Source: Leuconostoc palmae (GTDB taxonomy: Bacteria > Bacillota > Bacilli > Lactobacillales > Lactobacillaceae). Taken from it: a stretch of DNA of 64,000 nucleotides. Positions within the stretch are counted from its first letter, which is position 1. The number at the start of each line of letters is the position of its first letter. The translations under genes and the position numbers were made by a program. The notes under the pieces are model-generated. The model had not been told where the DNA came from and ran no database searches. It worked only from the letters and a program-made list of their open reading frames with translations. Location of the stretch: contig NZ_BPKZ01000002.1 in NCBI RefSeq assembly GCF_019656075.1, positions 1 to 64,000 on the forward strand, given 5' to 3'. Positions 1 to 7,826 of this stretch are shown here, in pieces.

Positions 1-95
1 GGACCAAATTCTTCTGCTAATGATTTAAGTGAACGGCCTTCTTGGTGAAGTTTAACCAATGAATCTTTGAAATCTTGCGAATAACGAATTGATAT
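1..95 (-). CDS. Transposase orfA N-terminus (IS3-type), partial
   Basis: About 31 residues are visible. They include RYSQDFKDSLVKLHQEGRS followed by LKSLAEEFG, the first helices of the helix-turn-helix DNA-binding domain seen in IS3-family OrfA proteins. The protein runs off the left edge of the window. Seven bases after the AGGAG ribosome binding site, where an ATG is expected, the codon is ATA (95-93). No ATG, GTG or TTG lies in frame nearby, although an in-frame ATT is present. The copy may therefore be translated poorly or be dead, but the rest of the gene is not visible. Confidence 0.55.
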   Translation of the reverse strand, partial: MSIRYSQDFKDSLVKLHQEGRSLKSLAEEFG

Positions 96-143
96 AAAAA
101 TACTCCTATGCTTTCATTTTACGGACTGAATAAAAATAGTCCA
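1..143 (-). mobile_element. End of an IS3-family insertion sequence (partial)
   Basis: The window begins inside an insertion sequence. On the minus strand the element appears to start with TGGACT (143 down to 138), followed by a purine-rich ribosome binding site (AGGAG, 107-103) and the first codons of an orfA-type transposase. A TG-starting terminal sequence close to an orfA is typical of IS3-family elements. The other end lies outside the window, so the terminal inverted repeat and target duplication cannot be checked. Confidence 0.6.
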
Positions 144-300
144 TTTTTTTAGTATAAGAGCAGGATAATCTGGTTGGGTATTTTTTGTTGTCTAAATTTA
201 TAGCACTAATGTAGCACTCTGGCGATAAAATAGTAAAAACTGATGAAAACCAGCGAAAACTTTAAATAGCTCAAAAACCTTACACACCAACGTTTAAGCA
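144..300. other. Non-coding spacer with tandem TAGCACT
   Basis: This stretch between the IS end and the tRNA-Arg terminator has no convincing ORF with a ribosome binding site. It carries two direct copies of TAGCACT at 201-207 and 212-218, 11 bp apart, about one helical turn. Direct repeats of this kind resemble arm-type integrase sites, and tRNA genes are common integration targets. No integrase gene and no duplicated tRNA 3' end are visible, so this is only suggestive. Confidence 0.3.
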
Positions 301-301
301 A

Positions 302-338
302 CAAAAAACCGTTTTATCAGTCATCCTGATAAAACGGT
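302..338 (-). terminator. Intrinsic terminator of tRNA-Arg
   Basis: A perfect 13-bp stem (308-320 with 326-338) closes a 5-base loop. On the minus strand it is followed by a run of T (A303-A308 on the plus strand). It sits directly downstream of the minus-strand tRNA gene. Confidence 0.85.
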
Positions 339-343
339 CAATA

Positions 344-417
344 TGCGTTGAGGGGGAGTCGAACCCTCGACCTGCCGGGTAGAAACCGGCTGCTCTATCC
401 AGCTGAGCTACCAACGC
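344..417 (-). tRNA. tRNA-Arg (anticodon TCT, reads AGA)
   Basis: The reverse complement folds into a cloverleaf. The acceptor stem is GCGTTGG with TCAACGC, the D arm is GCTC/GAGC, and the anticodon stem is GCCGG/CCGGC with loop TTTCTAC (anticodon TCT). The T loop is TTCGACT. The discriminator is A and the CCA end is not encoded. The T stem, GAGGG with CCCCC, contains one A-C mismatch. The gene is followed by its own terminator and stands alone. Confidence 0.93.
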
Positions 418-531
418 AATGCAAGATATATCATACCATATTTTTTATAAAAATCAAATATAGTAACAACTATTTTTTTAACAAGTATTTCATAGTATAC
501 TATAGTTAAAATTATTGTAAAGAGGAAACGT

Positions 532-1050
532 ATGAGAAAAGCGTTTATTGCTTTAGGTGTACTATTCATTGCTTTGTTAGTTGCTTTAATTTCATTTAAT
601 CAACAACCAAAGTACGCAGGGGTAGCAATGCCGAGGGAAGATTATCAACATGTTAAACAATCGAAACATGATATTCAAAATTTTGTACAGACATTAAGCA
701 AGTTTGATTATACTAAAAATCAAACAATGACTGCTATTGAAAAATCAGCTGATACGATAATTAACCACAACAGCCAAAATTTGAGTAATGTCGATTCTCA
801 AAGTTTACGTCAGGCTTTTTATGGATCACAAGGCATAGTTACGATTGTACAATCGGCAAAAAAAGGGCACTATAATATTGATGGTAGTGTTGCTTCACGC
901 TTTCACGATCGTTTTGACACAATCATAGAAATGTCAGTGAACGCAATTAACAAAAGTTCAGCACAGCGTGATGACATTGTGACACAAATGAAAAAAGACC
1001 TGAATATTGAAGCTGATTTATACAAAATAGGCATCAAAAACGAAGAGTAA
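532..1050 (+). CDS. Membrane-anchored protein of unknown function
   Basis: 172 residues. A short basic N-terminus (MRK) is followed by one hydrophobic segment at about residues 5-22, then a hydrophilic mostly helical domain. This suggests a single-pass or lipid-free anchored protein with its bulk outside the cell. There is no lipobox cysteine. The ribosome binding site AGAGGAA lies 4 bases before the ATG. The TetR-type regulator gene begins 32 bases after the stop, so the two may be co-transcribed. I do not recognise the family. There is no sign of frameshift or unusual composition. Confidence 0.75.
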   Translation: MRKAFIALGVLFIALLVALISFNQQPKYAGVAMPREDYQHVKQSKHDIQNFVQTLSKFDYTKNQTMTAIEKSADTIINHNSQNLSNVDSQSLRQAFYGSQGIVTIVQSAKKGHYNIDGSVASRFHDRFDTIIEMSVNAINKSSAQRDDIVTQMKKDLNIEADLYKIGIKNEE

Positions 1051-1082
1051 GCGTAGTATTGTGTTTTTTTATTGAGGAAATT

Positions 1083-1661
1083 ATGTCTAGAAAAGAAGAT
1101 GCACGTGTTATTAGAACAAAGAAAAGAATTGAAGACACAACAATTGCTCTGTTAACAATACAACCCGATTTTTCTATTACTACGCTACTTGAAAGGGCTG
1201 CAGTTACTAAAGGGACGTTCTATAAATATTTCCAAAATAAAGAACACTTAATATCTGAAGTAAACAACAGTCTATTGTTTGAAATATCAACTGCAATACA
1301 AGATAAAATTCATATTTCAAAAATTATAAGAATTATTAGTGGACAAGCAGCATTTTACAATGCTGTATTGAATTTTAATACAGATGTTTTGTTTTTAGTA
1401 AATGTGAAGGCTAGAATGCGTTCTTTTATGAAAACGAAAGTAGATTTAATTGAAGATGAATCCATTCAGCAGAAAATTATTTTTCAATTTGAAGCACTGA
1501 TGGGAGGATTTTGGTCATTAGTTGCTGTTTGGCTAGATAATAATATGGATATAGATCAGGGGATGCTCATTAGCCAATTTGAAGAAATATTAAGATTAAA
1601 TACCACCGGGATTTCTAAAAATGCCTTGAGTTTGTTTGATTTTTCTAATGATGTCAAATGA
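1083..1661 (+). CDS. TetR-family transcriptional regulator
   Basis: 192 residues from the ATG at 1083, which is preceded by GAGG. An in-frame ATG at 1059 gives eight more residues but has no ribosome binding site. The N-terminal 50 residues hold the TetR helix-turn-helix: a VTKGTFYKYFQNKEHL stretch at about residues 38-53 is the recognition helix and the usual 'FYxYFxxKExL' signature. The rest is a helical ligand/dimer domain without a recognisable ligand class. It probably represses neighbouring genes or the upstream membrane protein, but no operator was identified. Family assignment is firm and target unknown. Confidence 0.88.
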   Translation: MSRKEDARVIRTKKRIEDTTIALLTIQPDFSITTLLERAAVTKGTFYKYFQNKEHLISEVNNSLLFEISTAIQDKIHISKIIRIISGQAAFYNAVLNFNTDVLFLVNVKARMRSFMKTKVDLIEDESIQQKIIFQFEALMGGFWSLVAVWLDNNMDIDQGMLISQFEEILRLNTTGISKNALSLFDFSNDVK

Positions 1662-1672
1662 TATAATCATCA

Positions 1673-1701
1673 TTGACTTTAAAATGTAAATTTGATATGA
1701 T
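1673..1701 (+). promoter_or_regulatory. Promoter of rplU-rpmA
   Basis: -35 TTGACT (1673-1678) and -10 TATGAT (1696-1701) are separated by exactly 17 bp. This places transcription start near 1708, in front of the L21 leader. Confidence 0.75.
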
Positions 1702-1707
1702 TGGATA

Positions 1708-1809
1708 GTTGTTAGCAAAGCTACAACCACTCAGAACAGGTTGAAGTACGTGTCGGACAAGGGCCGGCCCGCCTGGGATGGTGAGTCTAAGTATAAGGAG
1801 AATTCAATA
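1708..1809 (+). promoter_or_regulatory. L21 (rplU) 5' leader RNA
   Basis: An untranslated leader of about 100 nt between the promoter and rplU. It contains a near-perfect hairpin GTTGT(T)AGC/GCTACAAC and a GC-rich segment (about 1762-1777) unlike the AT-rich surroundings. Firmicutes rplU genes carry a conserved L21 leader thought to give autogenous control. Placement and structure fit, but I matched no consensus base by base. Confidence 0.55.
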
Positions 1810-2109
1810 ATGGCATACGCAATTATTGTAACAGGCGGCAAGCAATATAAAGTCGCTGAAGGTGACACAATTTTCGTTGAAAAGTTGGACGCAGCTGAAG
1901 GTGAAAAAGTAATTTTTGACCAAGTTGTCCTGGTAGACGGAAAAGTTGGTGCACCTTTTGTTGAAGGTGCTAAGGTTGCAGGAACTGTTGAAAAGCAAGG
2001 CAAGCAAAAGAAAGTTGTTACTTTCAAGTATAAGGCCAAGAAGAATATGCATTCTAAGCAAGGTCACCGCCAACCATATACACGCGTGAAGATTGATTCA
2101 ATCGCGTAA
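1810..2109 (+). CDS. rplU: 50S ribosomal protein bL21
   Basis: 99 residues from the ATG at 1810, with ribosome binding site AAGGAG nine bases upstream. An in-frame upstream start at 1741 lies inside the structured leader and is not conserved L21 sequence. The protein opens with the typical [14 protein letters not shown] motif. It ends with the conserved [19 protein letters not shown] region that contacts 23S rRNA. Codon use is biased as expected for a highly expressed gene. rpmA follows after only 27 bases. In most Firmicutes the gene for the L27-processing protease Prp lies between these two genes. It is not here. Confidence 0.97.
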   Translation: MAYAIIVTGGKQYKVAEGDTIFVEKLDAAEGEKVIFDQVVLVDGKVGAPFVEGAKVAGTVEKQGKQKKVVTFKYKAKKNMHSKQGHRQPYTRVKIDSIA

Positions 2110-2136
2110 TCATCACTTGTAAAGGAGAATAGACTT

Positions 2137-2451
2137 ATGTTGATGAATCAAGAAAACTTACAAATGTTCGCTCACCACAAAGGTGGCGGATCTTCAGCCA
2201 ACGGTCGTGACTCAGCCGGACGTCGTTTGGGAACTAAGGTTGCTGACGGTCAAGCTTTGACAGCTGGTTCAATCATTTATCGCCAACGTGGTACACATAT
2301 TTATCCAGGTGTGAACGTTAAAAAAGGTGGAGATGATACATTATTTGCATTAACAGATGGCGTTGTTAAGTTCGAACGTAAAGGTCGTGAAAAGCGCCAA
2401 GTTTCAGTTTATACACGTGAACAATACAATGAAATTCTTGCTGCAAAGTAA
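2137..2451 (+). CDS. rpmA: 50S ribosomal protein bL27 with cleavable N-terminal extension
   Basis: 104 residues, ribosome binding site AAAGGAG. After a short extension with the motif NLQMFA (residues 7-12) comes [20 protein letters not shown], the conserved N-terminus of mature L27 that reaches the peptidyl-transferase centre. The extension resembles the Firmicutes form that the cysteine protease Prp must remove before ribosome assembly. A second in-frame ATG at 2143 would start two residues later and keep the motif. A strong terminator follows. Confidence 0.96.
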   Translation: MLMNQENLQMFAHHKGGGSSANGRDSAGRRLGTKVADGQALTAGSIIYRQRGTHIYPGVNVKKGGDDTLFALTDGVVKFERKGREKRQVSVYTREQYNEILAAK

Positions 2452-2460
2452 GTAACTGGG

Positions 2461-2492
2461 AAACATGATGAATTTATTCATCATGTTTTTTT
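2461..2492 (+). terminator. Terminator after rpmA
   Basis: A 10-bp perfect stem (2463-2472 with 2477-2486) and T run ends the rplU-rpmA unit ten bases after the stop codon. Confidence 0.9.
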
Positions 2493-2508
2493 GTATAGGT
2501 AAGAATAG

Positions 2509-2536
2509 TTTGATCAATTAAACGGTGTGATATAAT
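2509..2536 (+). promoter_or_regulatory. Promoter of the aminopeptidase P gene
   Basis: -10 TATAAT (2531-2536) with a TTTGAT/TTGATC -35 at 15-16 bp spacing, between the rpmA terminator and the peptidase gene. Confidence 0.55.
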
Positions 2537-2569
2537 AATGTTAATTATAAAAGAAGGATATACTTAAAG

Positions 2570-3664
2570 ATGAATAAATATTTTGAAGCGCGTATCAGTA
2601 AATTGCAAAAATTACTAAAGAAATTAGATTTGGATGGTATGATTGTTTACCAAGGTGCGAATACAAAATATTTGACAGGGTTTGATGGTGGAACAGGTGA
2701 AGGTGTTCTTGTCGTTGGGCAAGAGCAAGTTAGATTAATTACGGATGCCCGTTATGAAGAAGATTACAAAGATAGGTTGCCCAAGAATGTTAGTTTTTTT
2801 GTGACACGAGCATATTATGAGGCTGCAATAGAAGCTATTATAGAATTTAAGATTACTAGATTAGCATTTGAAGCTAGTATACCTTACAATGTATATGATT
2901 TAATTGATCAACTTTTGCCAGCAGATATTGATTTTGACGCTTTACCTGGTGCTATTGAGGCTTTACGAGAAGTCAAAGACGAAGTTGAATTAGATGCTTT
3001 ACGCCGTGCTGCTAAAGCATCAGTTTTGGCATTCAATGACTTGTTATCATTCATTAAAGTTGGTATGACAGAACGACAAGTTGCAAATGAATTAGATAGA
3101 TTACAAAAAGTTTATGGTGCGGAAAAAGCTTCTTTTGATACCATCGTTGCCTCTGGATATCGATCAGCACTGCCACACGGTGAGGCTACTGAAAAAGTGA
3201 TAAAATCAGGTGAACTCGTAACAATTGACTTTGGGTACTATGTTGATGGATATACATCGGATGTGACTCGTACTATTGCTGTTGGCAGTATTAATGACAA
3301 ATTAAAAGAAGTATATAATGTTGTCAAACAAGCCAACGAAAACGCAATAGCTATTGTTAAACCAGGCATTTCTGGAAGTGAAATAGATAGAGTTGCTCGT
3401 AATTATATTACGAATCATGGCTATGGACAACAATTTAATCATTCGACAGGACATGGTGTTGGCCTTGATATTCACGAAGGGCCAGTTTTGAGTTCACAAT
3501 CGAGTGATGAAATGCAGGCTGGACATTTATTAACAATTGAACCTGGTGTTTATCTATCAGGTGAAGGTGGCGTTAGAATTGAAGATGACATTATTGTTAC
3601 AAATGATGGTTATGAAAATTTGACGGATGGTATTACTAAAAATTTGATTATAATTGAAGGTTAA
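2570..3664 (+). CDS. pepP: Xaa-Pro aminopeptidase (M24 family, PepP-like)
   Basis: 364 residues, full length for the family. The N-terminal creatinase-like domain (about 1-130) is followed by the pita-bread M24 catalytic domain. All five metal ligands are visible: D220 and D231 in the TIDFGYYVDGYTSD stretch, H295 in STGHGVG, E324 in LTIEPG, and E338 in VRIEDD. It removes the N-terminal residue from peptides with proline in second position, in the cytoplasm. In many Firmicutes this gene precedes efp; here a hypothetical gene follows after 3 bases. The ribosome binding site AGAAGGA is a somewhat distant 11 bases from the ATG. PepQ-type prolidase is the main alternative name. Confidence 0.9.
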   Translation: MNKYFEARISKLQKLLKKLDLDGMIVYQGANTKYLTGFDGGTGEGVLVVGQEQVRLITDARYEEDYKDRLPKNVSFFVTRAYYEAAIEAIIEFKITRLAFEASIPYNVYDLIDQLLPADIDFDALPGAIEALREVKDEVELDALRRAAKASVLAFNDLLSFIKVGMTERQVANELDRLQKVYGAEKASFDTIVASGYRSALPHGEATEKVIKSGELVTIDFGYYVDGYTSDVTRTIAVGSINDKLKEVYNVVKQANENAIAIVKPGISGSEIDRVARNYITNHGYGQQFNHSTGHGVGLDIHEGPVLSSQSSDEMQAGHLLTIEPGVYLSGEGGVRIEDDIIVTNDGYENLTDGITKNLIIIEG

Positions 3665-3667
3665 TTA

Positions 3668-4126
3668 ATGAGTGAAAAAAGACTGGATTTCTTGGTTTTT
3701 TACCGAGGAAATATGGTAAAAGGTTTTGAATATATATATGCCAAGCGTCATGAAGGACATGCCTTTTTACAGTTAGATAAGAACAGTAAGTCTCCTAAAA
3801 ATATAAATGATTTGGATTACGATTTTTTTAATCCACATTATAATCAATCAGGAGAACCTTTTCAATGGCATTATAATGAAGAATGGGTTGATCTAAGCAC
3901 TAGATGGGATGATTTGGCTCCTCAAATTTTAGCATACATTGATACATGGATGACAGAATATCCCGGTCCATCATATTCGGATAAAAGTTTGAATGATGAA
4001 TGGGGTGTGCGATTTAAATTGCCAGGACAACGTGAACAAATTATTTGGGGATTAAATGCATTTCCTTCTAATCTGCAAAATTTTAACGATTTATTGTCAA
4101 GTTATAGCAATTCAGCGTCGCAATAG
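3668..4126 (+). CDS. Conserved-looking hypothetical protein, 152 aa
   Basis: Soluble, rich in Trp, Tyr and Asn, with no signal peptide or membrane segment. It begins 3 bases after the peptidase stop, and its ribosome binding site GAAGG lies inside the end of that gene, so the two are co-transcribed and probably translationally coupled. The stop codon sits in the loop of the terminator hairpin. I do not recognise the family. The aromatic-rich segment around residues 48-75 may form a small beta domain. Confidence 0.75.
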   Translation: MSEKRLDFLVFYRGNMVKGFEYIYAKRHEGHAFLQLDKNSKSPKNINDLDYDFFNPHYNQSGEPFQWHYNEEWVDLSTRWDDLAPQILAYIDTWMTEYPGPSYSDKSLNDEWGVRFKLPGQREQIIWGLNAFPSNLQNFNDLLSSYSNSASQ

Positions 4127-4137
4127 CGGCGTTTTTT
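4116..4137 (+). terminator. Terminator overlapping the stop of the 152-aa gene
   Basis: Stem CGTCGC/GCGGCG (one G-T pair), loop AATA, then six T. The TAG stop (4124-4126) straddles the loop and the descending stem. Confidence 0.8.
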
Positions 4138-4173
4138 CGTACCAACAATTGTTGTAGAAAGGATGGATAATAA

Positions 4174-4791
4174 ATGAATTTTTACACGGCAGATACGCAT
4201 TTCTTTCATGATGCATTATTGGTTAATCAAGATTTTTCTCCTAGAAATCAATTTATTTTTGTTGACGACATGAATCAAACAATTATGAATAACTGGAATA
4301 ATAAGGTGAAACAAAGTGATACAGTATATCATTTGGGAGATATTAGTCATTAGTTTACTAAACTACCAATCATTAGTATGCAGAATACATTACGTATATT
4401 GAAGAAACTTAATGGTAATTTAATTATCATTAAAGGAAACCATGATTCGAGTGAATTTCTAAAATTTTTGATTAAAAATAATTATACACTTGAAAACGGA
4501 AGAGTTAAATTTGAAGTTCATGAAGTTGGTCTACGATTAAAATTTGATCATCATGAAATATTTTTAACTCATTATCCAATGATTTTTGGCAAAACAAAAA
4601 ATCAGATTAACCTACATGGTCATATTCATGATCACAGTGTACCTCAAAAAGAGAACATTAATGTGGGAATTGATTCAAAAGATATTGACCAATTTTTAAA
4701 TACAACAAATCTATTTGGCGCCCCTTTAAGCCAAAATGAGGTGATTCAAATCATTAGAGCTAAACATATGATTTATTTGAAAAATCAGTGA
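4174..4791 (+). pseudogene. Calcineurin-like metallophosphoesterase interrupted by an in-frame TAG
   Basis: One frame reads through from the ATG at 4174 (AAAGGA ribosome binding site) to 4791, with a single TAG at codon 60 (4351-4353). Before the stop are the metal motifs D-T-H-F-F-H (residues 7-12) and LGD (about 55-57). After it come GNHD (about residues 88-91), a conserved histidine region, and LHGHIHDH, the GHxH motif. The full series D-x-H, GD, GNHD, GHxH matches a YfcE/YmdB-like metallophosphatase of about 205 residues. The stop splits the active site, so neither half can be active alone. An ATG at 4378 could start a fragment, but without a ribosome binding site. A nonsense mutation or a sequencing error is likeliest. 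Confidence 0.85.
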
Positions 4792-4808
4792 CTATAGAAA
4801 GGAATTAG

Positions 4809-6152
4809 ATGGCTACAGAGATTATTCATTTTTTACATACCAATGATTTACATTCTCATTTTGAACATTGGCCAAGAATTTTGAGATTTTTAAAAAAATA
4901 TCAGAAAAAGTATCAAGAAAGCTTCACTTTCGATGTTGGAGATGCAATTGACAGGTTAAATCCTCTAACTGAGGCAACACTGGGTAAAAGCAATGTCCAA
5001 TTAATGAATGGTGCTGGATATGATGCAGTCACAATTGGGAATAATGAAGGGTTAGTCTTATCACATCAATCCATGAATCATCTGTATGATGACGCTAATT
5101 TTGATGTTCTTTTAGCTAATCTATTCGAACTGCCTAAAGCAACTCAACCTAAGTGGGCTGATCCGTATAAAATATTGACAACTAAGTTGGGCACGAACAT
5201 TGCAATTTTAGGTATGACAGCACCGTATGATTTAACGTATCCATCACTTGGTTGGCAACCCCAAAATGTTGATCAGACACTGAATAAACTGTTACCTGAA
5301 ATTCAAGAAAAATCCGATATTGTAGTATTATTATCTCATTTAGGACTACCAACTGACGAACATATTGCTAAAAATTATGATATTGATGTGATAATGGGCG
5401 CGCACACACACCATTTACTTGAACAAGGAAAGTATGTTAATGGGACCTTATTAGCAGCAGCTGGACGATATGGTGAAAATATTGGCGATATTACATTGAA
5501 AGTAACTAATCATAAAATATTTGAAAAAAGCGCCAAAACTAAACCAGTGTATGAAATAGATGAACAATTTGGTGATTATGAACTGATGCATCGTTGGCAA
5601 AAAGTTGGTAAGCACATGTTAACTAGGCAAATAGTGACCAGATTACCTAAACTTTTAACGCCAGATGAACAGTTATATGATGGTATGAGAGCGTTGAAAA
5701 AATATTTCGATGTACCAGCAGCGATGATTTCTACTGGTATGTTTGTTGATGACTTACCTCAGGGGATTTTGACGCCTTATGATTTGTTAGAGAGTATGCC
5801 ACATTCAATTAATCCAATGGTTATGACACTTAGCGGTGAAGAAGTTACTATGTTATTTAATGAAATTGATGAACAACGAGAGCGACTGTCAAATTTGCCA
5901 TTAAAGGGTAGTGGATTTCGTGGTAAGATATTTGGGTATATACGTTTTGATGGTATTGATCGGGATAGACATGGGCAAATTTTTTATCACGGTGAAAAGT
6001 TAGAATTACAAAAAAGATATCAAATAGCCACTTTAGACCACTACAAATGGGTGCCGTTTTTTCCTACTATTCAGGACGCGCCAGTCAAAATTGAACTTAA
6101 CATCTTACTAAGAGAATTAATGGCAAACTACTATAAACAAAAATACCAGTAA
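4809..6152 (+). CDS. yunD: 5'-nucleotidase / cyclic phosphodiesterase family protein (YunD-like)
   Basis: 447 residues. The N-terminal metallophosphoesterase domain has HTNDLHSHF (D13, H15), FDVGDAIDR (D45), IGNNE (77-80) and MGAHTHH (near 196). The C-terminal 5'-nucleotidase substrate domain begins near residue 275. GNNE replaces the more common GNHE, as in the cytoplasmic YunD group. No signal peptide is present, so it acts inside the cell, unlike secreted UshA. The ribosome binding site GAAAGGA precedes it. It is followed by yutD, as yunD and yutD are near neighbours in Bacillus. Confidence 0.88.
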   Translation: MATEIIHFLHTNDLHSHFEHWPRILRFLKKYQKKYQESFTFDVGDAIDRLNPLTEATLGKSNVQLMNGAGYDAVTIGNNEGLVLSHQSMNHLYDDANFDVLLANLFELPKATQPKWADPYKILTTKLGTNIAILGMTAPYDLTYPSLGWQPQNVDQTLNKLLPEIQEKSDIVVLLSHLGLPTDEHIAKNYDIDVIMGAHTHHLLEQGKYVNGTLLAAAGRYGENIGDITLKVTNHKIFEKSAKTKPVYEIDEQFGDYELMHRWQKVGKHMLTRQIVTRLPKLLTPDEQLYDGMRALKKYFDVPAAMISTGMFVDDLPQGILTPYDLLESMPHSINPMVMTLSGEEVTMLFNEIDEQRERLSNLPLKGSGFRGKIFGYIRFDGIDRDRHGQIFYHGEKLELQKRYQIATLDHYKWVPFFPTIQDAPVKIELNILLRELMANYYKQKYQ

Positions 6153-6172
6153 AATAATTAAGGAGTAACTTA

Positions 6173-6688
6173 ATGGATCGTGAACTGCTAAAAGTAAAAA
6201 CACTGGCACAACAAGAGGAACGAAAAAATGCTTACCAGATTATTCGACGTGGAGATGAAATAGAAATTGACGGGCTAACTCTGGAACTAGTAGATAATTT
6301 TAAGGATGCTTTCGATGTTGAGAAACTAGCTGTTAGATATACACCATTGTTAGCGCAATATGATTATATTGTAGGTGATATTTCTGCTGACCAGTTACGA
6401 TTAAAAGGTTTTTATCAAAATAGTAAGAAGGTAGCTTTTGAAAATAAAATAATGGCCTTACAAGATTATTTATATGAGTACGTTAATTTTGGAGCACCAT
6501 ACTTTGTATTAGAAAATGTCAATCCAAGAGCCGTGGCTCAGGAGAAAAAAGAAAAAAGTGATACTAGAGGACGAAAAAAAAATCAAAGATCTAAATCAGT
6601 TACATCACAATTCAAAGGTAAAGGGAAAGTTAATTCATCTAATCAGAAACAATCTAAAAAAAGATCATTTGTAATTAAACAAAAATAA
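6173..6688 (+). CDS. yutD: YutD-family protein (DUF1027) with basic tail
   Basis: 171 residues. Residues 15-120 match the YutD family, with the conserved core EIDGLTLELVDNFKDAFDVE and the FVLEN segment. Residues 122-171 form a lysine/serine/glutamine-rich tail of low complexity that is probably disordered and could bind nucleic acid. The ribosome binding site AAGGAG is well placed. Molecular function is unknown. It is the last gene before a shared convergent terminator. Confidence 0.82.
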   Translation: MDRELLKVKTLAQQEERKNAYQIIRRGDEIEIDGLTLELVDNFKDAFDVEKLAVRYTPLLAQYDYIVGDISADQLRLKGFYQNSKKVAFENKIMALQDYLYEYVNFGAPYFVLENVNPRAVAQEKKEKSDTRGRKKNQRSKSVTSQFKGKGKVNSSNQKQSKKRSFVIKQK

Positions 6689-6722
6689 AAAAAGCATTGA
6701 TATTTATATCAATGCTTTTTTG
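6687..6722. terminator. Bidirectional terminator between yutD and ilvE
   Basis: Stem AAAGCATTGATA/TATCAATGCTTT with A and T runs on both sides. It serves the plus-strand yutD unit and the minus-strand ilvE unit. Confidence 0.88.
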
Positions 6723-6728
6723 TTAGGG

Positions 6729-7769
6729 TTAGGATAGAGGAACGTCAACAGACCAACCTTCAGGACCCTTTTCATCACCATATTGAATTGCTGTTAATCG
6801 ATCGTATAGCTTTTGAGTCCAAGGACCTACTTCTGTTTCTGAGTAGAAGACATGTTTGTTACCAAGATGAGTGATTGAACCAACTGGAGAAATTACGGCT
6901 GCGGTACCCATTGCACCAGCTTCTGCAAATTGGTCAAGATCATTAATAGAAATTGTTGTTTCTTCAGCTTGAAGGCCTAGTTCTTCAGCAACAGCAAGCA
7001 AAGAATACTTTGTAACTGATGGTAAGATTGAAGGAGATTTGGGTGTTAAGAAGCGACCGTCCTTAGTAATACCAAAAAAGTTAGCTGAACCAAGTTCTTC
7101 AATATTCTCATGTAATCTTGGATCAAGATAAACAACATCAGAATAGCCAGCAGCATGTGCTTCATCTCCAGCAAGCATTGAAGCACCGTAGTTTCCACCT
7201 GCTTTAGCTGCACCAGTACCACCGTGGGCAGCACGATCATATTGATTTGTAACGTAAGCAGTTGGTGTCAAACCACCTTTGTAATATGCACCGACTGGTG
7301 TAGCGTATACTTCAAAGACATAGTTGTCAGCTGGATGTACTCCCACTACTGGGCCACCTCCAAATTCAAATGGGCGAAGGTAAAGTGTTGCACCAGTACC
7401 ATAAGGGGGGATAAAGTCTTGGTTTGCTTTTGTGACTTCTTTGAGACCACGTAAGAAAAGTTCTTCTGGTACTGGAGCCATCATTAAACGTGCAGCTGAA
7501 TTTTGTAATCTTTTAGCGTTGCGATCAGGGCGGAAGAGGTTAGCACCACCATCCTTACGACGGTATACTTTTAGACCTTCAAAAATATTTTGACCGTAAT
7601 GAAGACCTGTTGCAGCTTCGTTGACTGGTAAGTTCGAATCTGTTTCGAGACCGCCTTCACTCCATTTACCATCTTTATAGTAGGCTCTAAAACGATAAGG
7701 TAGATCGTAATATTCAAAACCTAGTTCTTCCCAATTAAAATCTGAAGGTTGTGCTTTCTCTTGTGACAT
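6729..7769 (-). CDS. ilvE: Branched-chain amino acid aminotransferase
   Basis: 346 residues, fold-type IV PLP enzyme of the longer bacterial/mammalian BCAT type. The PLP lysine is K189 in GGTGAAKAGGNYG. The EELGSANFFG segment (about 224-233) and TPKSPSILPSVT segment carry further cofactor and substrate contacts. It interconverts leucine, isoleucine and valine with their keto acids, using glutamate/2-oxoglutarate. The ribosome binding site AAAGAGG lies upstream. It follows a PTS_EIIC_2-type membrane protein gene by 57 bases with no terminator between, so it is probably the second gene of that unit. It would then come under the same Ile/Val leader-peptide control. Confidence 0.95.
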   Translation of the reverse strand: MSQEKAQPSDFNWEELGFEYYDLPYRFRAYYKDGKWSEGGLETDSNLPVNEAATGLHYGQNIFEGLKVYRRKDGGANLFRPDRNAKRLQNSAARLMMAPVPEELFLRGLKEVTKANQDFIPPYGTGATLYLRPFEFGGGPVVGVHPADNYVFEVYATPVGAYYKGGLTPTAYVTNQYDRAAHGGTGAAKAGGNYGASMLAGDEAHAAGYSDVVYLDPRLHENIEELGSANFFGITKDGRFLTPKSPSILPSVTKYSLLAVAEELGLQAEETTISINDLDQFAEAGAMGTAAVISPVGSITHLGNKHVFYSETEVGPWTQKLYDRLTAIQYGDEKGPEGWSVDVPLS

Positions 7770-7826
7770 AACTCTGCCTCTTTCTTATAAAATTATGATA
7801 AATATACTATAACTCTGAAATTAAAA

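Noticed and set aside
1731-2073. Minus-strand ORFs across rplU
   Set aside because: They overlap the L21 gene and leader entirely and show no start signals.
4351-4353. Pyrrolysine or programmed read-through at the TAG
   Set aside because: No pylT/pylS-like genes or read-through context were seen; a simple nonsense mutation is simpler.
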